Shown: positions 50,962 through 62,431, counted from the first letter of the stretch. The stretch: 64,000 nucleotides of DNA from Collimonas arenae (GCF_001584165.1 NZ_CP013233.1:4038620-4102619); one strand, 5' to 3'. The notes: generated from the sequence alone by a model not told the origin. A program made the numbers and translations.

Positions 50962-52197
50962 ATGGCAACTGCCGCACCACGCAGCGCCTCCAGCGCACGC
51001 CAAGTCAAAGAGTGGGTCTATCTTTGGGAAGGCAAGGATAAAAAGGGCAAAGCCGTGCGCGGCGAATTGCGCGCGGGCAGCGAAACGGTGGTTACCGTCA
51101 CGATGCGTCGCCAGGGTATCCTGGTCACCAAGATCAAGAAAAAAACCTTCCGTAGCGGCAAGAAGATTTCCGACAAGGACATCTCGCTGTTTACGCGCCA
51201 GTTGGCGACCATGATGAAGGCCGGCGTGCCATTGCTGCAATCGTTCGACATCGTGGCCAAGGGGCATGCCAATCCGTCTGTCTCGAAGCTGGTCAATGAA
51301 ATCCGCGGTGATGTCGAAACCGGAACCAGCCTCAGCCAGGCATTCCGCAAATATCCGTTATATTTCGATCCATTGTTCTGCAACCTGGTCGGCGCCGGCG
51401 AACAAGCCGGTATTCTTGAAGATCTGCTGGAACGGCTGGCAATCTACAAGGAAAAAACCCTAGCCATCAAGGCCAAGATCAAGTCCGCCATGTTCTATCC
51501 AGTATCGATTCTGGCGGTGGCATTTATTGTTACCGCGGTCATCATGATTTGGGTGGTGCCTGCGTTCAAACAAGTATTCTCAAGCTTCGGCGCCGATTTG
51601 CCCGGTCCGACGCTGGTGGTGATGGCTATCTCAGATTTCGTGGTTGCCAACTGGTACATCATCTTTGGCGGCCTATTTGCTGCCCTTTACCTGTTCTTCC
51701 AGTCCTGGCGGCGCTCGCTCAAGGTGCAACGTTTCATGGACCAGTTGCTGCTAAAAGCGCCGATTTTCGGCCCAGTCATCCGTAAAGCCACGATCGCCCG
51801 CTGGACTCGTACTCTGGCCACCATGTTTGCCGCCGGCGTGCCTCTGGTTGAGTCACTGGACTCGGTTGGCGGCGCTGCCGGCAATGCGGTCTATCTGGAC
51901 GCCACAAAAAAAATCCAGAGCGAAGTCAGCACCGGCACCAGCCTGACTGCCGCCATGGAAAACGCTGATGTGTTCCCCAACATGGTGACGCAGATGGTAT
52001 CGATCGGCGAAGAATCCGGTTCGCTGGACCAGATGCTGGGCAAGGTTGCCGATTTCTATGAAGCCGAAGTTGACGATGCGGTTGCATCGTTGTCGAGCCT
52101 GATGGAGCCGTTGATCATGGTGATCCTCGGCGTGCTGATCGGCGGCTTGGTGATCGCCATGTATTTGCCAATTTTCAAACTGGGTTCGGTGGTCTGA
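50962..52197 (+). CDS. pilC: Type IV pilus inner-membrane platform protein PilC
   Basis: The 411-residue protein has two T2SSF domains (LFTRQLATMMKAGVPLLQSF and WTRTLATMFAAGVPLVESL) and membrane helices near residues 170-200, 220-245 and 375-405. It couples PilB to the growing pilus. It overlaps pilD by one base (TGATG). Confidence 0.95.
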   Translation: MATAAPRSASSARQVKEWVYLWEGKDKKGKAVRGELRAGSETVVTVTMRRQGILVTKIKKKTFRSGKKISDKDISLFTRQLATMMKAGVPLLQSFDIVAKGHANPSVSKLVNEIRGDVETGTSLSQAFRKYPLYFDPLFCNLVGAGEQAGILEDLLERLAIYKEKTLAIKAKIKSAMFYPVSILAVAFIVTAVIMIWVVPAFKQVFSSFGADLPGPTLVVMAISDFVVANWYIIFGGLFAALYLFFQSWRRSLKVQRFMDQLLLKAPIFGPVIRKATIARWTRTLATMFAAGVPLVESLDSVGGAAGNAVYLDATKKIQSEVSTGTSLTAAMENADVFPNMVTQMVSIGEESGSLDQMLGKVADFYEAEVDDAVASLSSLMEPLIMVILGVLIGGLVIAMYLPIFKLGSVV

Positions 52198-53063
52198 TGC
52201 AAGATGGGATTTTTTTCCTGGCGGCGGGAAGCTTGCTTCCCACCGTCATGGCAGCAATTTTTGGCTTATTGGTCGGCAGTTTCCTGAATGTGGTGATTCA
52301 CCGGCTGCCGATCATGATGCAACGCGAGTCGGACAATTATGTTGCCCACGAAAGCGGACAACCGCTGCCACATACGGATCGCTACAACCTGCTGGTGCCG
52401 CGTTCGGCCTGCCCGCAATGCAAACACCAGATCGGTGCGTTGGAGAATGTGCCGGTCTTTAGCTATCTGGCGCTGCGCGGCAAGTGCCGGGCCTGCAAGA
52501 CTCCGATCTCGGCGCGCTATCCAATTGTCGAGACACTGACCGGCGCCCTGTCTGCACTGCTGATCTGGCACTTTGGCAGCGGCTGGAGCGGCCTGGCGTC
52601 CCTGGTCTTTCTCTATCTGCTGATCGCCATGACGTTCATCGACGCCGATACGCAACTGCTCCCAGACGACCTGACATTGCCCTTGCTTTGGATCGGCCTG
52701 TTGCTCAACCTGTCAGGACTGTTCGTGCCACTGAACGAAGCCGTGATTGGCGCTGCTGCCGGCTACTTGGCGTTATGGTCAATCTATTGGATATTCAAGC
52801 TGCTGACCGGCAAGGAAGGCATGGGATACGGAGACTTCAAATTGCTGGCCGCGCTGGGCGCCTGGATGGGCTGGAAAATGCTGCCAATCATTATCCTGTT
52901 TTCATCGCTGGTGGGAGCGGCAGTCGGCCTTGCGCTGATCATATTCTTCCGTCACGGGCGCGACAAACCGATTCCTTTCGGCCCATATCTGGCCGCTGCC
53001 GGCTTACTGGCCCTGCTCTATGGCCACACAATCATGGAAACTTATTTCGGTTTTGTTGCCTAA
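52197..53063 (+). CDS. pilD: Prepilin leader peptidase/N-methyltransferase PilD
   Basis: The 288-residue aspartic protease cleaves and methylates type IV prepilins. The zinc-binding cytoplasmic loop has CPQC...CRAC. The catalytic Asp residues are in MTFIDADTQLLPD and GMGYGDFKLLAALGA. Eight hydrophobic helices are seen. It is followed 6 bp later by coaE. Confidence 0.95.
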   Translation: MQDGIFFLAAGSLLPTVMAAIFGLLVGSFLNVVIHRLPIMMQRESDNYVAHESGQPLPHTDRYNLLVPRSACPQCKHQIGALENVPVFSYLALRGKCRACKTPISARYPIVETLTGALSALLIWHFGSGWSGLASLVFLYLLIAMTFIDADTQLLPDDLTLPLLWIGLLLNLSGLFVPLNEAVIGAAAGYLALWSIYWIFKLLTGKEGMGYGDFKLLAALGAWMGWKMLPIIILFSSLVGAAVGLALIIFFRHGRDKPIPFGPYLAAAGLLALLYGHTIMETYFGFVA

Positions 53064-53069
53064 GCCAGT

Positions 53070-53714
53070 ATGAAGCAACATGATGCCGATCACCACAGCC
53101 CCTCTCAGGCCAAGTTTTCCGTTGGCCTGACCGGTGGCATCGGCAGCGGCAAGACAACCGTTGCGGACATGTTTGCCAAGCTCGGCGCGTCCGTCATCGA
53201 CACCGACGCCATCGCCCACCAGTTAAGCGCAGCCGGCGGCATCGCCATCACGCCGATCATTGCCGAATTCGGCGCCGACTTCATCGATGCCAGTGGTGCG
53301 ATGGACCGCGCCAGGATGCGCGCGCTGGTGTTCTCCGACTCTGATGCCAGGCACCGGCTCGAATCGATCCTGCACCCGTTGATCCGCACCGAGACCGCAC
53401 GCGCCGCGGAACAGGCTGAAGGCCCCTATCTGATCTTCGTCGTTCCGCTCTTGATCGAATCCGGCAACTGGAAACGGCGCGTTGAGCGCATACTGGCAGT
53501 GGATTGCGACGAACAGGTCCAAGTGCAGCGCGTGATGCAGCGCAATGCAATGTCCGAATCACAGGTGCGCGCCATCATGGCGACGCAAGCCTCCAGGCAG
53601 CAACGTCTGCAAGCCGCCGACGACGTGATTGTCAATGATGGAGACCCGGCAGCGCTATTGCCGCAAGTAGCGCAGTTACATACGCGTTATCTATCATTTG
53701 CTCGATTGTTATAA
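53070..53714 (+). CDS. coaE: Dephospho-CoA kinase
   Basis: CoaE makes the last step of coenzyme A synthesis. The 214-residue protein has the P-loop [12 protein letters not shown], the acceptor-binding DTDAIAHQL and the lid segment [17 protein letters not shown]. The pilD-coaE-zapD-yacG order is usual in Proteobacteria. Confidence 0.95.
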   Translation: MKQHDADHHSPSQAKFSVGLTGGIGSGKTTVADMFAKLGASVIDTDAIAHQLSAAGGIAITPIIAEFGADFIDASGAMDRARMRALVFSDSDARHRLESILHPLIRTETARAAEQAEGPYLIFVVPLLIESGNWKRRVERILAVDCDEQVQVQRVMQRNAMSESQVRAIMATQASRQQRLQAADDVIVNDGDPAALLPQVAQLHTRYLSFARLL

Positions 53715-53899
53715 ATGGTATAAAACTGACTCCGGGATATGAAATAACGTGCGCCCAGTCGACCGGCAAGCTGCAAAGAGGACTTGGGCGATAACCAAGG
53801 CGTAACGATCTCTCAGAAATTTCAGAGGTTATTTGTAATTTCCTGTTGCATCGTTCAGAATCATGCCTTGTCCGGCTCAAATTTTTAAGGGATGTCACT

Positions 53900-54655
53900 T
53901 TGATCGTCTACGAATATCCTTTCAACGAGCGCATCCGTACCTTGTTGCGGCTGGAAGACCTGCACGAGAGATTCGTTTTCTTCGTGCAGCAAGAAAATCC
54001 CCTGCAGCATCATATCGCGCTCTCCACCATTTTTGAAATGCTGGAAGTGGCCGGACGCGCCGATTTGAAATCGGATTTACTACAAGAACTGGAACGGCAG
54101 CGCCAGACCCTGCTCGGCTTCAAGTCCAATCCGAATGTTGCGCCGGATATGCTGGACGCCATATTGCAGGAACTGGATCGCGTCAGCACTTCGCTGATGG
54201 CGACCCAGGGCAAGACCGGCCAGCACATCCGCGACAATGAATGGCTGATGAGCATCCGCGGCCGCACCATCATTCCGGGCGGCGCCTGCGAATTCGATCT
54301 GCCCTCGTATTACGCCTGGCAGCAGCATCCAGCTGAAAAACGCTACGCCGATATCGTAGGCTGGTTCGCACCGTTGGCGCCGTTGTTCGATGCTATCGGC
54401 ATCGTATTGCGTTTACTGAGAGAAACGGGAAGTTCGGTTAAAATCAATGCTGAAAACGGCAGTTACCAGCAAATGCTGCAAGGAAAGTCCTACCAGATGC
54501 TGCGCCTGATCATTGATGAGCAGCTGGCTGCCATCCCCGAAATATCGGCCAACAAATACATGCTATGGGTACGCTTCACCTCGCAAGGCGGCGACCTCAA
54601 ACCCAAAGCCTATGAAGGCGATGTGCCGTTTGAACTGACCCTGTGCAATTTTTAA
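53900..54655 (+). CDS. zapD: Cell division protein ZapD
   Basis: ZapD bundles FtsZ filaments. The start is TTG 53900, giving the family N-terminus (M)[19 protein letters not shown]; the longer upstream frame has non-family residues. The 251-residue length agrees with E. coli ZapD (247). Conserved [17 protein letters not shown] and an Arg-rich FtsZ-contact region are present. Confidence 0.93.
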   Translation: MIVYEYPFNERIRTLLRLEDLHERFVFFVQQENPLQHHIALSTIFEMLEVAGRADLKSDLLQELERQRQTLLGFKSNPNVAPDMLDAILQELDRVSTSLMATQGKTGQHIRDNEWLMSIRGRTIIPGGACEFDLPSYYAWQQHPAEKRYADIVGWFAPLAPLFDAIGIVLRLLRETGSSVKINAENGSYQQMLQGKSYQMLRLIIDEQLAAIPEISANKYMLWVRFTSQGGDLKPKAYEGDVPFELTLCNF

Positions 54656-54676
54656 CCTGAGTTTGAATAGATTTGT

Positions 54677-54865
54677 ATGACTACTACCGTCGATTGCCCG
54701 ACCTGCGGCGCTAAAGTTGAATGGATTGCCGCTAATCGCTTCCGCCCATTTTGCTCGGAACGATGCAAGCAGATTGACTTGGGCGCCTGGGCCGAAGAAA
54801 AATACACGATTCCTGCTGTCAATCTGCCCGACGACCTGGACCAAGAAGGCAATATCCCGCAATAA
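54677..54865 (+). CDS. yacG: DNA gyrase inhibitor YacG
   Basis: The 62-residue zinc protein has [10 protein letters not shown] and [14 protein letters not shown], giving the four Cys ligands, and an acidic tail. YacG binds GyrB and inhibits gyrase in E. coli. It lies 21 bp after zapD. Confidence 0.92.
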   Translation: MTTTVDCPTCGAKVEWIAANRFRPFCSERCKQIDLGAWAEEKYTIPAVNLPDDLDQEGNIPQ

Positions 54866-54882
54866 CCATCAACATCGGCCAA

Positions 54883-54905
54883 CTGTGGCGAATTCTTCGC
54901 CGCAG
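54883..54905. terminator. Hairpin between yacG and the Nudix gene
   Basis: CTGTGGCGAA (54883-54892) pairs with TTCGCCGCAG (54896-54905) with one T-G pair and a 3-nt loop, between convergent genes. No long U-tract follows, so termination is only likely. Confidence 0.5.
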
Positions 54906-54928
54906 TAAAATCCAAGCACTCTTCGGCC

Positions 54929-55345
54929 TTATCCTACCTGTTCCTTGCGCAATTCATCCAGCCACTCGATCAGCGGAATCGCCGCCGGCAGCAGCGGCTC
55001 GACACCGACACTGCCTTGCCACGAAAATGCCTGACCTTCAAGGCTCTGCGGTTCGCCACGCCAATCCCTGCTGATATAGAAATGCAGGCGCACGTGGGCG
55101 TGCGAATATTGATGTTCAATCCCGCACCACGGCTCGGCAGAGGTAATCTCCACTCCCAGCTCTTCCAGCAGTTCGCGCTTGAGCGCATCGAAAATGGATT
55201 CGCCAGGCTCAACCTTGCCACCAGGAAACTCCCAATATCCAGCCATCGGCTTACCTGCCGGCCTCTGCCCCAGCAGTACGTCGCCATTAGGTTTCATCAA
55301 GATGCCAACTGCGACGTTGACTGGTGAGACAGATGCTGTGGTCAT
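54929..55345 (-). CDS. MutT-like Nudix hydrolase (8-oxo-dGTP type)
   Basis: The start ATG 55345 (MTTASVSPVNVAVG) is preferred over an upstream in-frame ATG. The 138-residue protein has the Nudix box GGKVEPGESIFDAL then KRELLEELGV, and GYWEFP just before it, as in MutT. It probably sanitises oxidised nucleotides. E. coli mutT sits beside secA; here secA is about 2.6 kb away. Confidence 0.88.
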   Translation of the reverse strand: MTTASVSPVNVAVGILMKPNGDVLLGQRPAGKPMAGYWEFPGGKVEPGESIFDALKRELLEELGVEITSAEPWCGIEHQYSHAHVRLHFYISRDWRGEPQSLEGQAFSWQGSVGVEPLLPAAIPLIEWLDELRKEQVG

Positions 55346-55436
55346 GGTAGGGAATTCAGGGCGATTTAAAAAACAATCAGTTAAATTAATAAAAACCAAT
55401 ATTGCGCATGGTCAGCCGCACAGCCGCTGAAGCGGA

Positions 55437-56327
55437 CTACTTGCCGCCTGCTGACATGCGACCGGCATGGTCGCGGGCAAATTGCCAAGCCACCCGGCCC
55501 GAACGCGATGCACGCTGCAAGGCCCAGCGCAGGGCATCTGCGCGCGCTTCGGCGATCTGCTCGGCGTTGCACCCGAAATGGCTGAGCCAATGGGCAACGA
55601 TATCCAGGTAATCGTCTTGCTTAAATGGATAAAACGACACCCACAAACCAAAGCGTTCCGAAAGTGAAATTTTTTCCTCTACGGTTTCACCTGGATGCAA
55701 ATCGCCATCTTCAGTGGTTTTATAGCTGGCGTTGTCGGACATCCGCTCCGGCAGCAAATGGCGGCGATTCGAGGTGGCGTAGATCAGCACATTGTCCGAC
55801 TGCGCGGCGATGCTGCCGTCAAGCGCTACCTTGAGCGCCTTGTAGCCGCTCTCGCCTTCCTCAAAGGACAAGTCGTCGCAAAAAATGATAAAGCGCTCAG
55901 GGCGCGCAGAAACCAGGTCGACAATATCCGGTAAGGCGGCCAAATCATCCTTGTCCACCTCAATCAGGCGCAAACCCTGGGCCGCATACTGGTTCAGGCA
56001 AGCCTTGATCAGCGACGATTTGCCGGTCCCGCGCGCGCCCGTCAGCAAGACATTGTTGGCCGGCCGGCGCTCGACGAATTGGCGGGTGTTCTGGTCGATC
56101 TGCTGTTTCTGAATTTCGATATTGTGCAAATCCGACAAGGCAATATCAGAGATATGGCCCACAGCCTGCAGATAGCCGCCCGCCTGGCCGCCGCCACTGC
56201 CCTTATGGCGCCACCGGAAAGCGGTGGCAGCCTGCCAGTCAGGCTCTGCATTGGCTTGCGGCAGGATGGTTTCAAGGCGCGCCAGCAGCGCCTCGGCACG
56301 GATCAGGAATTGGTCTAATTGGGTCAT
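55437..56327 (-). CDS. DUF815 family AAA+ ATPase
   Basis: The start is ATG 56327 (MTQLDQFLIRAEALLARLE). The 296-residue protein has Walker A TGARGTGKSSLIK, Walker B FIIFCDDLSFEEGE and the sensor/arginine region YATSNRRHLLPER. This family of ATPases is often next to MutT-like genes. Its cellular role is not established. Confidence 0.85.
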   Translation of the reverse strand: MTQLDQFLIRAEALLARLETILPQANAEPDWQAATAFRWRHKGSGGGQAGGYLQAVGHISDIALSDLHNIEIQKQQIDQNTRQFVERRPANNVLLTGARGTGKSSLIKACLNQYAAQGLRLIEVDKDDLAALPDIVDLVSARPERFIIFCDDLSFEEGESGYKALKVALDGSIAAQSDNVLIYATSNRRHLLPERMSDNASYKTTEDGDLHPGETVEEKISLSERFGLWVSFYPFKQDDYLDIVAHWLSHFGCNAEQIAEARADALRWALQRASRSGRVAWQFARDHAGRMSAGGK

Positions 56328-56458
56328 GGCGCGTGAGGTCGATAACAAATGATGGTCAATGAGCACCATTCTGACGCAAAGCAAAACGACGCAGGGTGAA
56401 TATTATTCGTCGCAACGGACTTGCGGCCTTAGCCTGCTACTCTGGCAGCAGAACGCCA

Positions 56459-56494
56459 GGTGTTGAAATCGACTTGCGCCGCCCTCTCAACACC
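56459..56494 (-). terminator. Possible stem-loop downstream of argJ
   Basis: GGTGTTGA (56459-56466) pairs with TCAACACC (56487-56494) across 20 nt, with an outer CC/GG. It has no U-tract. It could end argJ transcription or be a regulatory dyad. Confidence 0.35.
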
Positions 56495-56511
56495 CGGTAG
56501 TGCAAAGCCGA

Positions 56512-57750
56512 TCAGGAACGGTAGTCGGCGTTGATCGACACGTAGTCATGCGACAAATCGCAAGTCCAGATGGTCGCCGCAGCCTCACCACGCGCCAGTT
56601 GCACGCGCACGGTAATTTCGCTCTGCTTCATTACTCGCTGGCCATCCGCTTCCTGGTATTCAGGATTGCGGCCGCCACTCTTGGCGACCAGTACGTCGTC
56701 CAGGTAAAGATCCAGCTTGCTGACATCCAGGTCGTCAACGCCGGCATAGCCGATCGCCGCCAGGATCCGGCCCAGGTTTGGATCGGAAGCGAAAAAGGCG
56801 GTCTTGACCAGCGGCGAATGGGCGATCGAATAAGCGATCTTGCGGCATTCGGCAACGTTGCTGCCCTGCTCTACGGTGACCGTGATGAACTTGGTTGCCC
56901 CTTCGCCGTCGCGGATGATCATCTGCGCCAGATGCTGCGAGATATCGGTGACTGCCGCTGCCAACGCCGCGTATTCCGGGCTGTCGACGCTGTTGACTTC
57001 AAGTTCGCCGGCGCCGGTGGCGATCAGCATGAAGGAATCGTTGGTCGACGTGTCGCCGTCGATCGTGATGCAATTGAACGAGCGGTCGGCAGCCTGGCGC
57101 ACCATGTGCTCCAGCACCGGCTGCGCAACCTTCGCGTCGATCGCCAGGAAACCCAGCATGGTTGCCATATTCGGCTTGATCATGCCCGCGCCTTTGCTGA
57201 TGCCGGACATGATCACTGTCTTGCCGTCGATGACCAGGCTGCGCGAGGCGGCCTTTGGCTGGGTATCGGTGGTCATGATGGATTCGGCGGCGTTGAACCA
57301 GTTGTCAGCCTGCAGGTTGCCGATTGCTTGCGGCAGTCCAGCGGTAATGCGCTCCACCGGCAGCGGCTCCAGAATCACACCGGTCGAGAACGGCAGGATT
57401 TGTGCGGCATGGCAGCCCAGCAGCTCGGCCAATGCGTCGCAAGTGGCATTAGCGGCAGCCAGGCCGGCTTCGCCGGTGCCGGCATTGGCATTGCCGGTAT
57501 TGATCAGCAATGCCCGGATCGGCTCGCCGGAGATTTCAGCGGCAGCCAGATGTGCTTTGCTGACTTGTACCGGAGCGGCGCAAAAACGGTTCTGCGTGAA
57601 TACGCCGGCCACCGTCGCGGTTGGCGCCAGCTTCATGACCAAGACATCCTTGCGATTCGCTTTACGTACGCCGGCTTCGGCGTGTCCGAGTTCGATGCCG
57701 GCTACTGGAAGCAGGTCGGCGGCGACAGGAATAGGGGAATTGACGGCCAT
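56512..57750 (-). CDS. argJ: Bifunctional glutamate N-acetyltransferase / N-acetylglutamate synthase ArgJ
   Basis: ArgJ transfers acetyl from N-acetylornithine to glutamate in arginine synthesis. The 412-residue precursor self-cleaves before a Thr nucleophile, here Thr197 in [10 protein letters not shown]. Conserved [24 protein letters not shown] and [10 protein letters not shown] segments are present. It is complete. Confidence 0.95.
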   Translation of the reverse strand: MAVNSPIPVAADLLPVAGIELGHAEAGVRKANRKDVLVMKLAPTATVAGVFTQNRFCAAPVQVSKAHLAAAEISGEPIRALLINTGNANAGTGEAGLAAANATCDALAELLGCHAAQILPFSTGVILEPLPVERITAGLPQAIGNLQADNWFNAAESIMTTDTQPKAASRSLVIDGKTVIMSGISKGAGMIKPNMATMLGFLAIDAKVAQPVLEHMVRQAADRSFNCITIDGDTSTNDSFMLIATGAGELEVNSVDSPEYAALAAAVTDISQHLAQMIIRDGEGATKFITVTVEQGSNVAECRKIAYSIAHSPLVKTAFFASDPNLGRILAAIGYAGVDDLDVSKLDLYLDDVLVAKSGGRNPEYQEADGQRVMKQSEITVRVQLARGEAAATIWTCDLSHDYVSINADYRS

Positions 57751-57882
57751 GAGAGTCCTTGATAACTAGGTAAGAATGTTAGCGGCGCTTGCTCGCCGGG
57801 ATTAAATGATGGGGCCTTGATTTCAGCTGACTATTTTAAAGCCGATCGCGCCGGCAGGAGCATATCTGCCGCGCAAAAAATA

Positions 57883-57904
57883 AAGGGCGGGTTTCCCCGC
57901 CCTT
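57883..57904 (-). terminator. Terminator of secA
   Basis: AAGGGCGGG (57883-57891) pairs with CCCGCCCTT (57896-57904) around a 4-nt loop. The A-rich left flank (57875-57884) gives a U-tract on the minus strand. Confidence 0.8.
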
Positions 57905-57930
57905 CTTGATCAGTCGCCGACCATGTCGAT

Positions 57931-60689
57931 TTACATCAACTGGCCATGGCACTGCTTGTATTTCTTGCCGCTGCCGCAAGGGCATGGATCGTTACGGCCA
58001 ACCTTCGGCACCGCGTTGACATTCTGCTGTGATTCGTCGCTATGCGCAGTCGGGGCCAGCAAGGCTTCCGGTGCGGCATTCGGGTCAAAGTCGGCATGCT
58101 GGTAATGGACATTCTCAACGTGAGATTGCGCCAGCTCTTCTTCCACCGCAGCGATTTCTTCGCGGCTTTCGATGCGCACTGTCATCACCACCTTGACCAC
58201 TTCATTCTTGATCAGGTCCAGCATCTGCCCAAACAGTTCAAACGCTTCACGCTTGTATTCCTGCTTCGGATTCTTCTGCGCATAGCCACGCAGATGGATA
58301 CCCTGGCGCAGATGATCCAGCGCCGCCAGATGTTCGCGCCAGTGGCTGTCGACGCTTTGCAACATGACGCTGCGTTCGAAACCGGCAAACGATTCCTTGC
58401 CGACGATTTCCGTCTTGGCGGCGTATGTGCCCTCGGCGGTTTTCAGTACGCGTTCCAGCAATTCTTCGTCTGTCAGGTTCGGCTCGGCCTTCAACATCTC
58501 GCCCAGCGGCACTTCCAGATGCAGCTCGTTGGCCAGAGTGGCTTCCAGCGCTGGAATATCCCATTGCTCTTCCAGCGACTCTTCCGGCACGTGGGTGCGG
58601 AAGGTATCGCTCAGAACGCCTTCGCGCAACGAGGCGACAGTTTCCGATACGCCTTGCGATTCCAGCAACTCATTACGCTGTTGATAGATCACCTTGCGCT
58701 GGTCATTGGCGACGTCATCGTATTCGAGCAGCTGCTTACGAATATCGAAGTTACGTGCTTCCACCTTGCGCTGGGCCGATTCAATCGAACGCGACACGAT
58801 GCCGGCTTCGATCGGCTCGCCTTCCGGCATTTTCAAGCGGTCCATGATGGCGCGCACGCGGTCGCCGGCGAAAATCCGCAGCAAGGCGTCGTCCAGCGAC
58901 AAATAGAAACGCGAAGAACCCGGATCGCCCTGGCGTGCGGCACGGCCACGCAACTGATTGTCGACGCGACGCGATTCGTGGCGTTCGGTACCGATGATAT
59001 GCAGGCCGCCGGCATTGACCACGTGGTCATGCAGCGATTGCCATTCGTCGCGCAGCTTGTCGGAGCGCAATTGCTTCTCCGTATCGCTCAACGCTGCATC
59101 GGCCTCGATGAACTGGATTTGTTTCTCAACGTTGCCACCCAGGACTATGTCGGTACCGCGACCAGCCATGTTGGTCGCGATGGTGATCGCTTGCGGACGG
59201 CCGGCCTGCGCAATGATTTCCGCTTCACGTGCATGCTGCTTGGCATTCAGCACGTTGTGCGGCAATTTCGCCTTGGTCAGGATGCCCGACAGCAGCTCCG
59301 AGTTTTCGATCGAGGTGGTGCCGACCAATACCGGCTGGCCGCGCTCGTAGCAATCCTGAATATCCTTCAGCATTGCATTGTATTTTTCCTGCGAAGTCTT
59401 GTAGACCTGATCCTGGCGATCCTTGCGCTGGTTCGGCCGGTTCTGTGGGATCACGACCGTTTCCAGGCCGTAGATTTCCTGGAACTCGTAGGCTTCGGTA
59501 TCGGCGGTACCGGTCATGCCGGCCAGCTTGCCGTACATGCGGAAATAGTTCTGGAAAGTGATCGAGGCCAGCGTCTGATTCTCGTTCTGGATCTTGACGC
59601 CTTCCTTCGCTTCCACCGCCTGGTGCAAGCCATCCGACCAGCGGCGGCCGGTCATCATGCGGCCGGTGAACTCATCGACGATAACAATTTCGCCGCCCTG
59701 CACCACATAGTGCTGGTCCTTGAAGTACAGCGAATGCGCGCGCAAGGCTGCGTACAAATGGTGGATCAGGCTGATGTTGGCGGCGTCGTATAGCGACGCG
59801 CCTTCTGCCAGCAGGCCCATATTGGTGAGGATCTGCTCGGCCTTGTCGTGACCAGCCTCGGTCAGCAAGACCTGGTGTGCCTTCTCATCCTTGGTGTAAT
59901 CGCCAGGCACTTCAATCTTGCCCTTGCCGTCCGGTGTTTCTTCACCGATTTGCTGGATCAACAGCGGCGGCACTTCATTGATCTTGTAATACAGATCGGT
60001 ATGATTTTCAGCCTGGCCGGAAATGATCAGCGGAGTACGCGCTTCGTCGATCAGGATCGAGTCAACTTCATCGACGATGGCGAAATTCAGGGTGCGCTGC
60101 ACGCGATCTGCCGCGTCATACACCATATTGTCGCGCAGATAATCGAAACCGAATTCGTTGTTGGTACCGTAAGTGATGTCGGCGCCATAGGCAACCTGCT
60201 TGGCATCGTGCTCGACCGACGACAGATTGACCCCGGTAGTCAGGCCCAGCCAGCCATACAGACGCCCCATCCACTCGGCATCGCGTTGCGCCAGGTAATC
60301 ATTGACGGTCACAACATGCACGCCCTTTCCGGACAGTGCATTCAGGTAGGCCGGCAATGTCGCCATCAGCGTCTTGCCCTCACCAGTGCCCATTTCGGCA
60401 ATTTTCCCGTAATGCAAAACCATTCCGCCGATCAACTGAACGTCGAAATGGCGCATTTTCAGGACCCGCTTGCCGGCTTCCCGGCAAACCGCAAATGCTT
60501 CCGGCAACAGGTCGTCAAGCTTTGCACCGTCGGCAATCCGTTGCTTGAATTCTGGCGTTTTAGCCTGCAGCTCGGCATCAGTCAGCTTTTCGAGAGCTGG
60601 CTCAAGCGCGTTGATCTGGCGGACGACTTTTTATATTGTTTGAGCAGGCGCTGGTTGCGGCTACCGAAAATCTGGGTCAGTAATGACAT
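57931..60689 (-). CDS. secA: Preprotein translocase ATPase SecA (apparent frameshift near N-terminus)
   Basis: SecA drives post-translational export through SecYEG. The main frame opens only at residue 62 ([16 protein letters not shown]). Upstream, ATG 60689 begins [19 protein letters not shown], the exact family start. One missing base in the run of five T at 60628-60632 breaks the frame; restored, it reads [17 protein letters not shown], giving 919 residues. Walker A ([10 protein letters not shown]), DEAD-type [13 protein letters not shown] and the C-terminal zinc finger [14 protein letters not shown] are present. The gene is essential, so a sequence error is the likely cause. Confidence 0.93.
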
Positions 60690-60910
60690 GCTTGGATTCT
60701 AAAAAAGAGCGCCGGCGACATTCCGTGACCATCTCATGGATTGACACGAAACCGGGCTGTGGCTAAATAATCGGTGAATTTTATCATGCAGTCCCCGACA
60801 CATTGGGGTTATACGGCCGGAAACAATAGCAAGTTGCGCAAATTGTGCCGCGTATTTGTTCTGCATCGACGACTATCCCGGCCTATGTTGCTGGTACCAC
60901 AACAAATTCA

Positions 60911-61870
60911 TTACTTTCCAGACAGTGTTGCCACTTTAGCCAGATCGGTACCCGCATTGAGGAACTTGCGCGGATCCTGCGCCACGCCTTTGATTCTTAC
61001 CTCGAAATGCAAGTGCGGGCCGGTCGAGCGCCCGGTTGTGCCGATATCTGCGATGTGCTGGCCGCGCTGCACGATATCACCAACCTTGACCAGCAAGCGC
61101 GAGGCGTGCGCATAGCGGGTGATGATGTCGTTGCCGTGGTCGATATCGAGCATGTTGCCGTATTGCGGATGATATTCGGCTGCAATCACGACCCCAGCAG
61201 CAGCAGCCACAATCGCGGTGCCAACCGACGCCGGGAAATCCAGTCCCTCATGGAACGCACTGCGGCCGGTGAACGGATCGACCCGCCAGCCAAAACTCGA
61301 CGAGTTGTAGCTGACGTTGACCGGCTGGTTGGTTGGCAACAATTTGGATTTGATCTTGTCGCTCATCAATACGGTTTCGACCACGTTCATGTAGTCAGTG
61401 CGATAACCGATGTCGCGCGACATGGCAGCCAGCGCCTGCTGGAACTCGATCATGGTCAGGTCGTGCGGCCGATGGTCGGCATCGAGACTGGTCGGTTCGG
61501 CACCGCCTCGCCCAGGTGCTTCCTTGAAATTGAATTCCTCCGGCTTGACCCCGGCCAGCCCCTGGACCCGTTCGCCCAAGGCATCCAGGCGCATGATCTG
61601 CGCCTGCATTTCACCCAGCTTGACCGCCATGGCTGCCAGGTTTTCCTTCAGATATTTGTCTTTATCCGTAGCACCGGCCGCCGTATTGGCGGCAGCCACG
61701 GAGCCGAGAAACGGCAAGTTTCCCGCGTAACGGAGAGTGACGTAATACAGCAGGGCCGCAGCCAGCAGGACTGCCAGCAAAAATGCGGCGATCATCAGCA
61801 CCAGATGTTTGGCGCCCAACGTGATGGATTTTGCGCGATTAAAGCGCGGATGCAGAAGAATTACCTGCAT
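60911..61870 (-). CDS. M23 family peptidoglycan endopeptidase
   Basis: The 319-residue protein has one N-terminal membrane anchor (about 23-47), a coiled-coil-like region (70-110; LKENLAAMAVKLGEMQAQ) and a C-terminal LytM/M23 domain. This has zinc motifs FHEGLDFPA and GPHLHFEVRI with HxH. It should act on periplasmic peptidoglycan or as a division-type activator. It lies between secA and the DciA/lpxC genes, a usual order in Burkholderiales. Confidence 0.88.
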   Translation of the reverse strand: MQVILLHPRFNRAKSITLGAKHLVLMIAAFLLAVLLAAALLYYVTLRYAGNLPFLGSVAAANTAAGATDKDKYLKENLAAMAVKLGEMQAQIMRLDALGERVQGLAGVKPEEFNFKEAPGRGGAEPTSLDADHRPHDLTMIEFQQALAAMSRDIGYRTDYMNVVETVLMSDKIKSKLLPTNQPVNVSYNSSSFGWRVDPFTGRSAFHEGLDFPASVGTAIVAAAAGVVIAAEYHPQYGNMLDIDHGNDIITRYAHASRLLVKVGDIVQRGQHIADIGTTGRSTGPHLHFEVRIKGVAQDPRKFLNAGTDLAKVATLSGK

Positions 61871-61924
61871 TGTGTCCCCTGTGACTCGCTGGCAGCGCCG
61901 CAGGTGTGATAAGGTTTCAGGATC

Positions 61925-62431
61925 ATGCGTAGACTCTCATCTTCTTCTTACCGGCCAGCGATAACCGGCTCCAGGACTCCAATACAGACATCCAGGGACG
62001 TCGCAGATTTTTTACGGGGGAATGACAAAATGGCGGCGCTTCTGCCTGCTGTCACACGCATGGCGGCACTGCAAAAACAATGTGCCGCCGAGCTGCCATC
62101 CATGTTCAGTGCTTGCGAGGTATTGCAATTCGAAGCCGGGCAACTCGTACTGTCTGCACCCAATGCCGCTCTTGCAACAAAATTGAAGCAGCAACTGCCA
62201 CGCCTGCAAAGTCAGCTGCAGTCAGGGCACTGGCAGATTAATGCAATCCGAATCAAAGTGCAAGTTAGCCAAAATCTTAACAAACCCGCGCCAGCCAAGC
62301 AGTTGCACTTCCCGTCGAAGGCGGTATCAGCCTTCTCCTCATTGATGGAAGAATTGGGGCAATCGTCTGGAAACGATGCATTGAAAAACGCCATCGCGGC
62401 GATGGTGCAACGCTACAGCGAAAAAAAATAA
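61925..62431 (+). CDS. DUF721 / DciA-like protein
   Basis: The 168-residue protein starts at ATG 61925 and has the DUF721 region (about 25-110; VTRMAALQKQCAAELPSMF and LVLSAPNAALATKLKQQL). The basic N-terminus is variable. DciA proteins load replicative helicase in bacteria without DnaC; whether this short homologue does so here is inferred. It is convergent with lpxC. Confidence 0.75.
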   Translation: MRRLSSSSYRPAITGSRTPIQTSRDVADFLRGNDKMAALLPAVTRMAALQKQCAAELPSMFSACEVLQFEAGQLVLSAPNAALATKLKQQLPRLQSQLQSGHWQINAIRIKVQVSQNLNKPAPAKQLHFPSKAVSAFSSLMEELGQSSGNDALKNAIAAMVQRYSEKK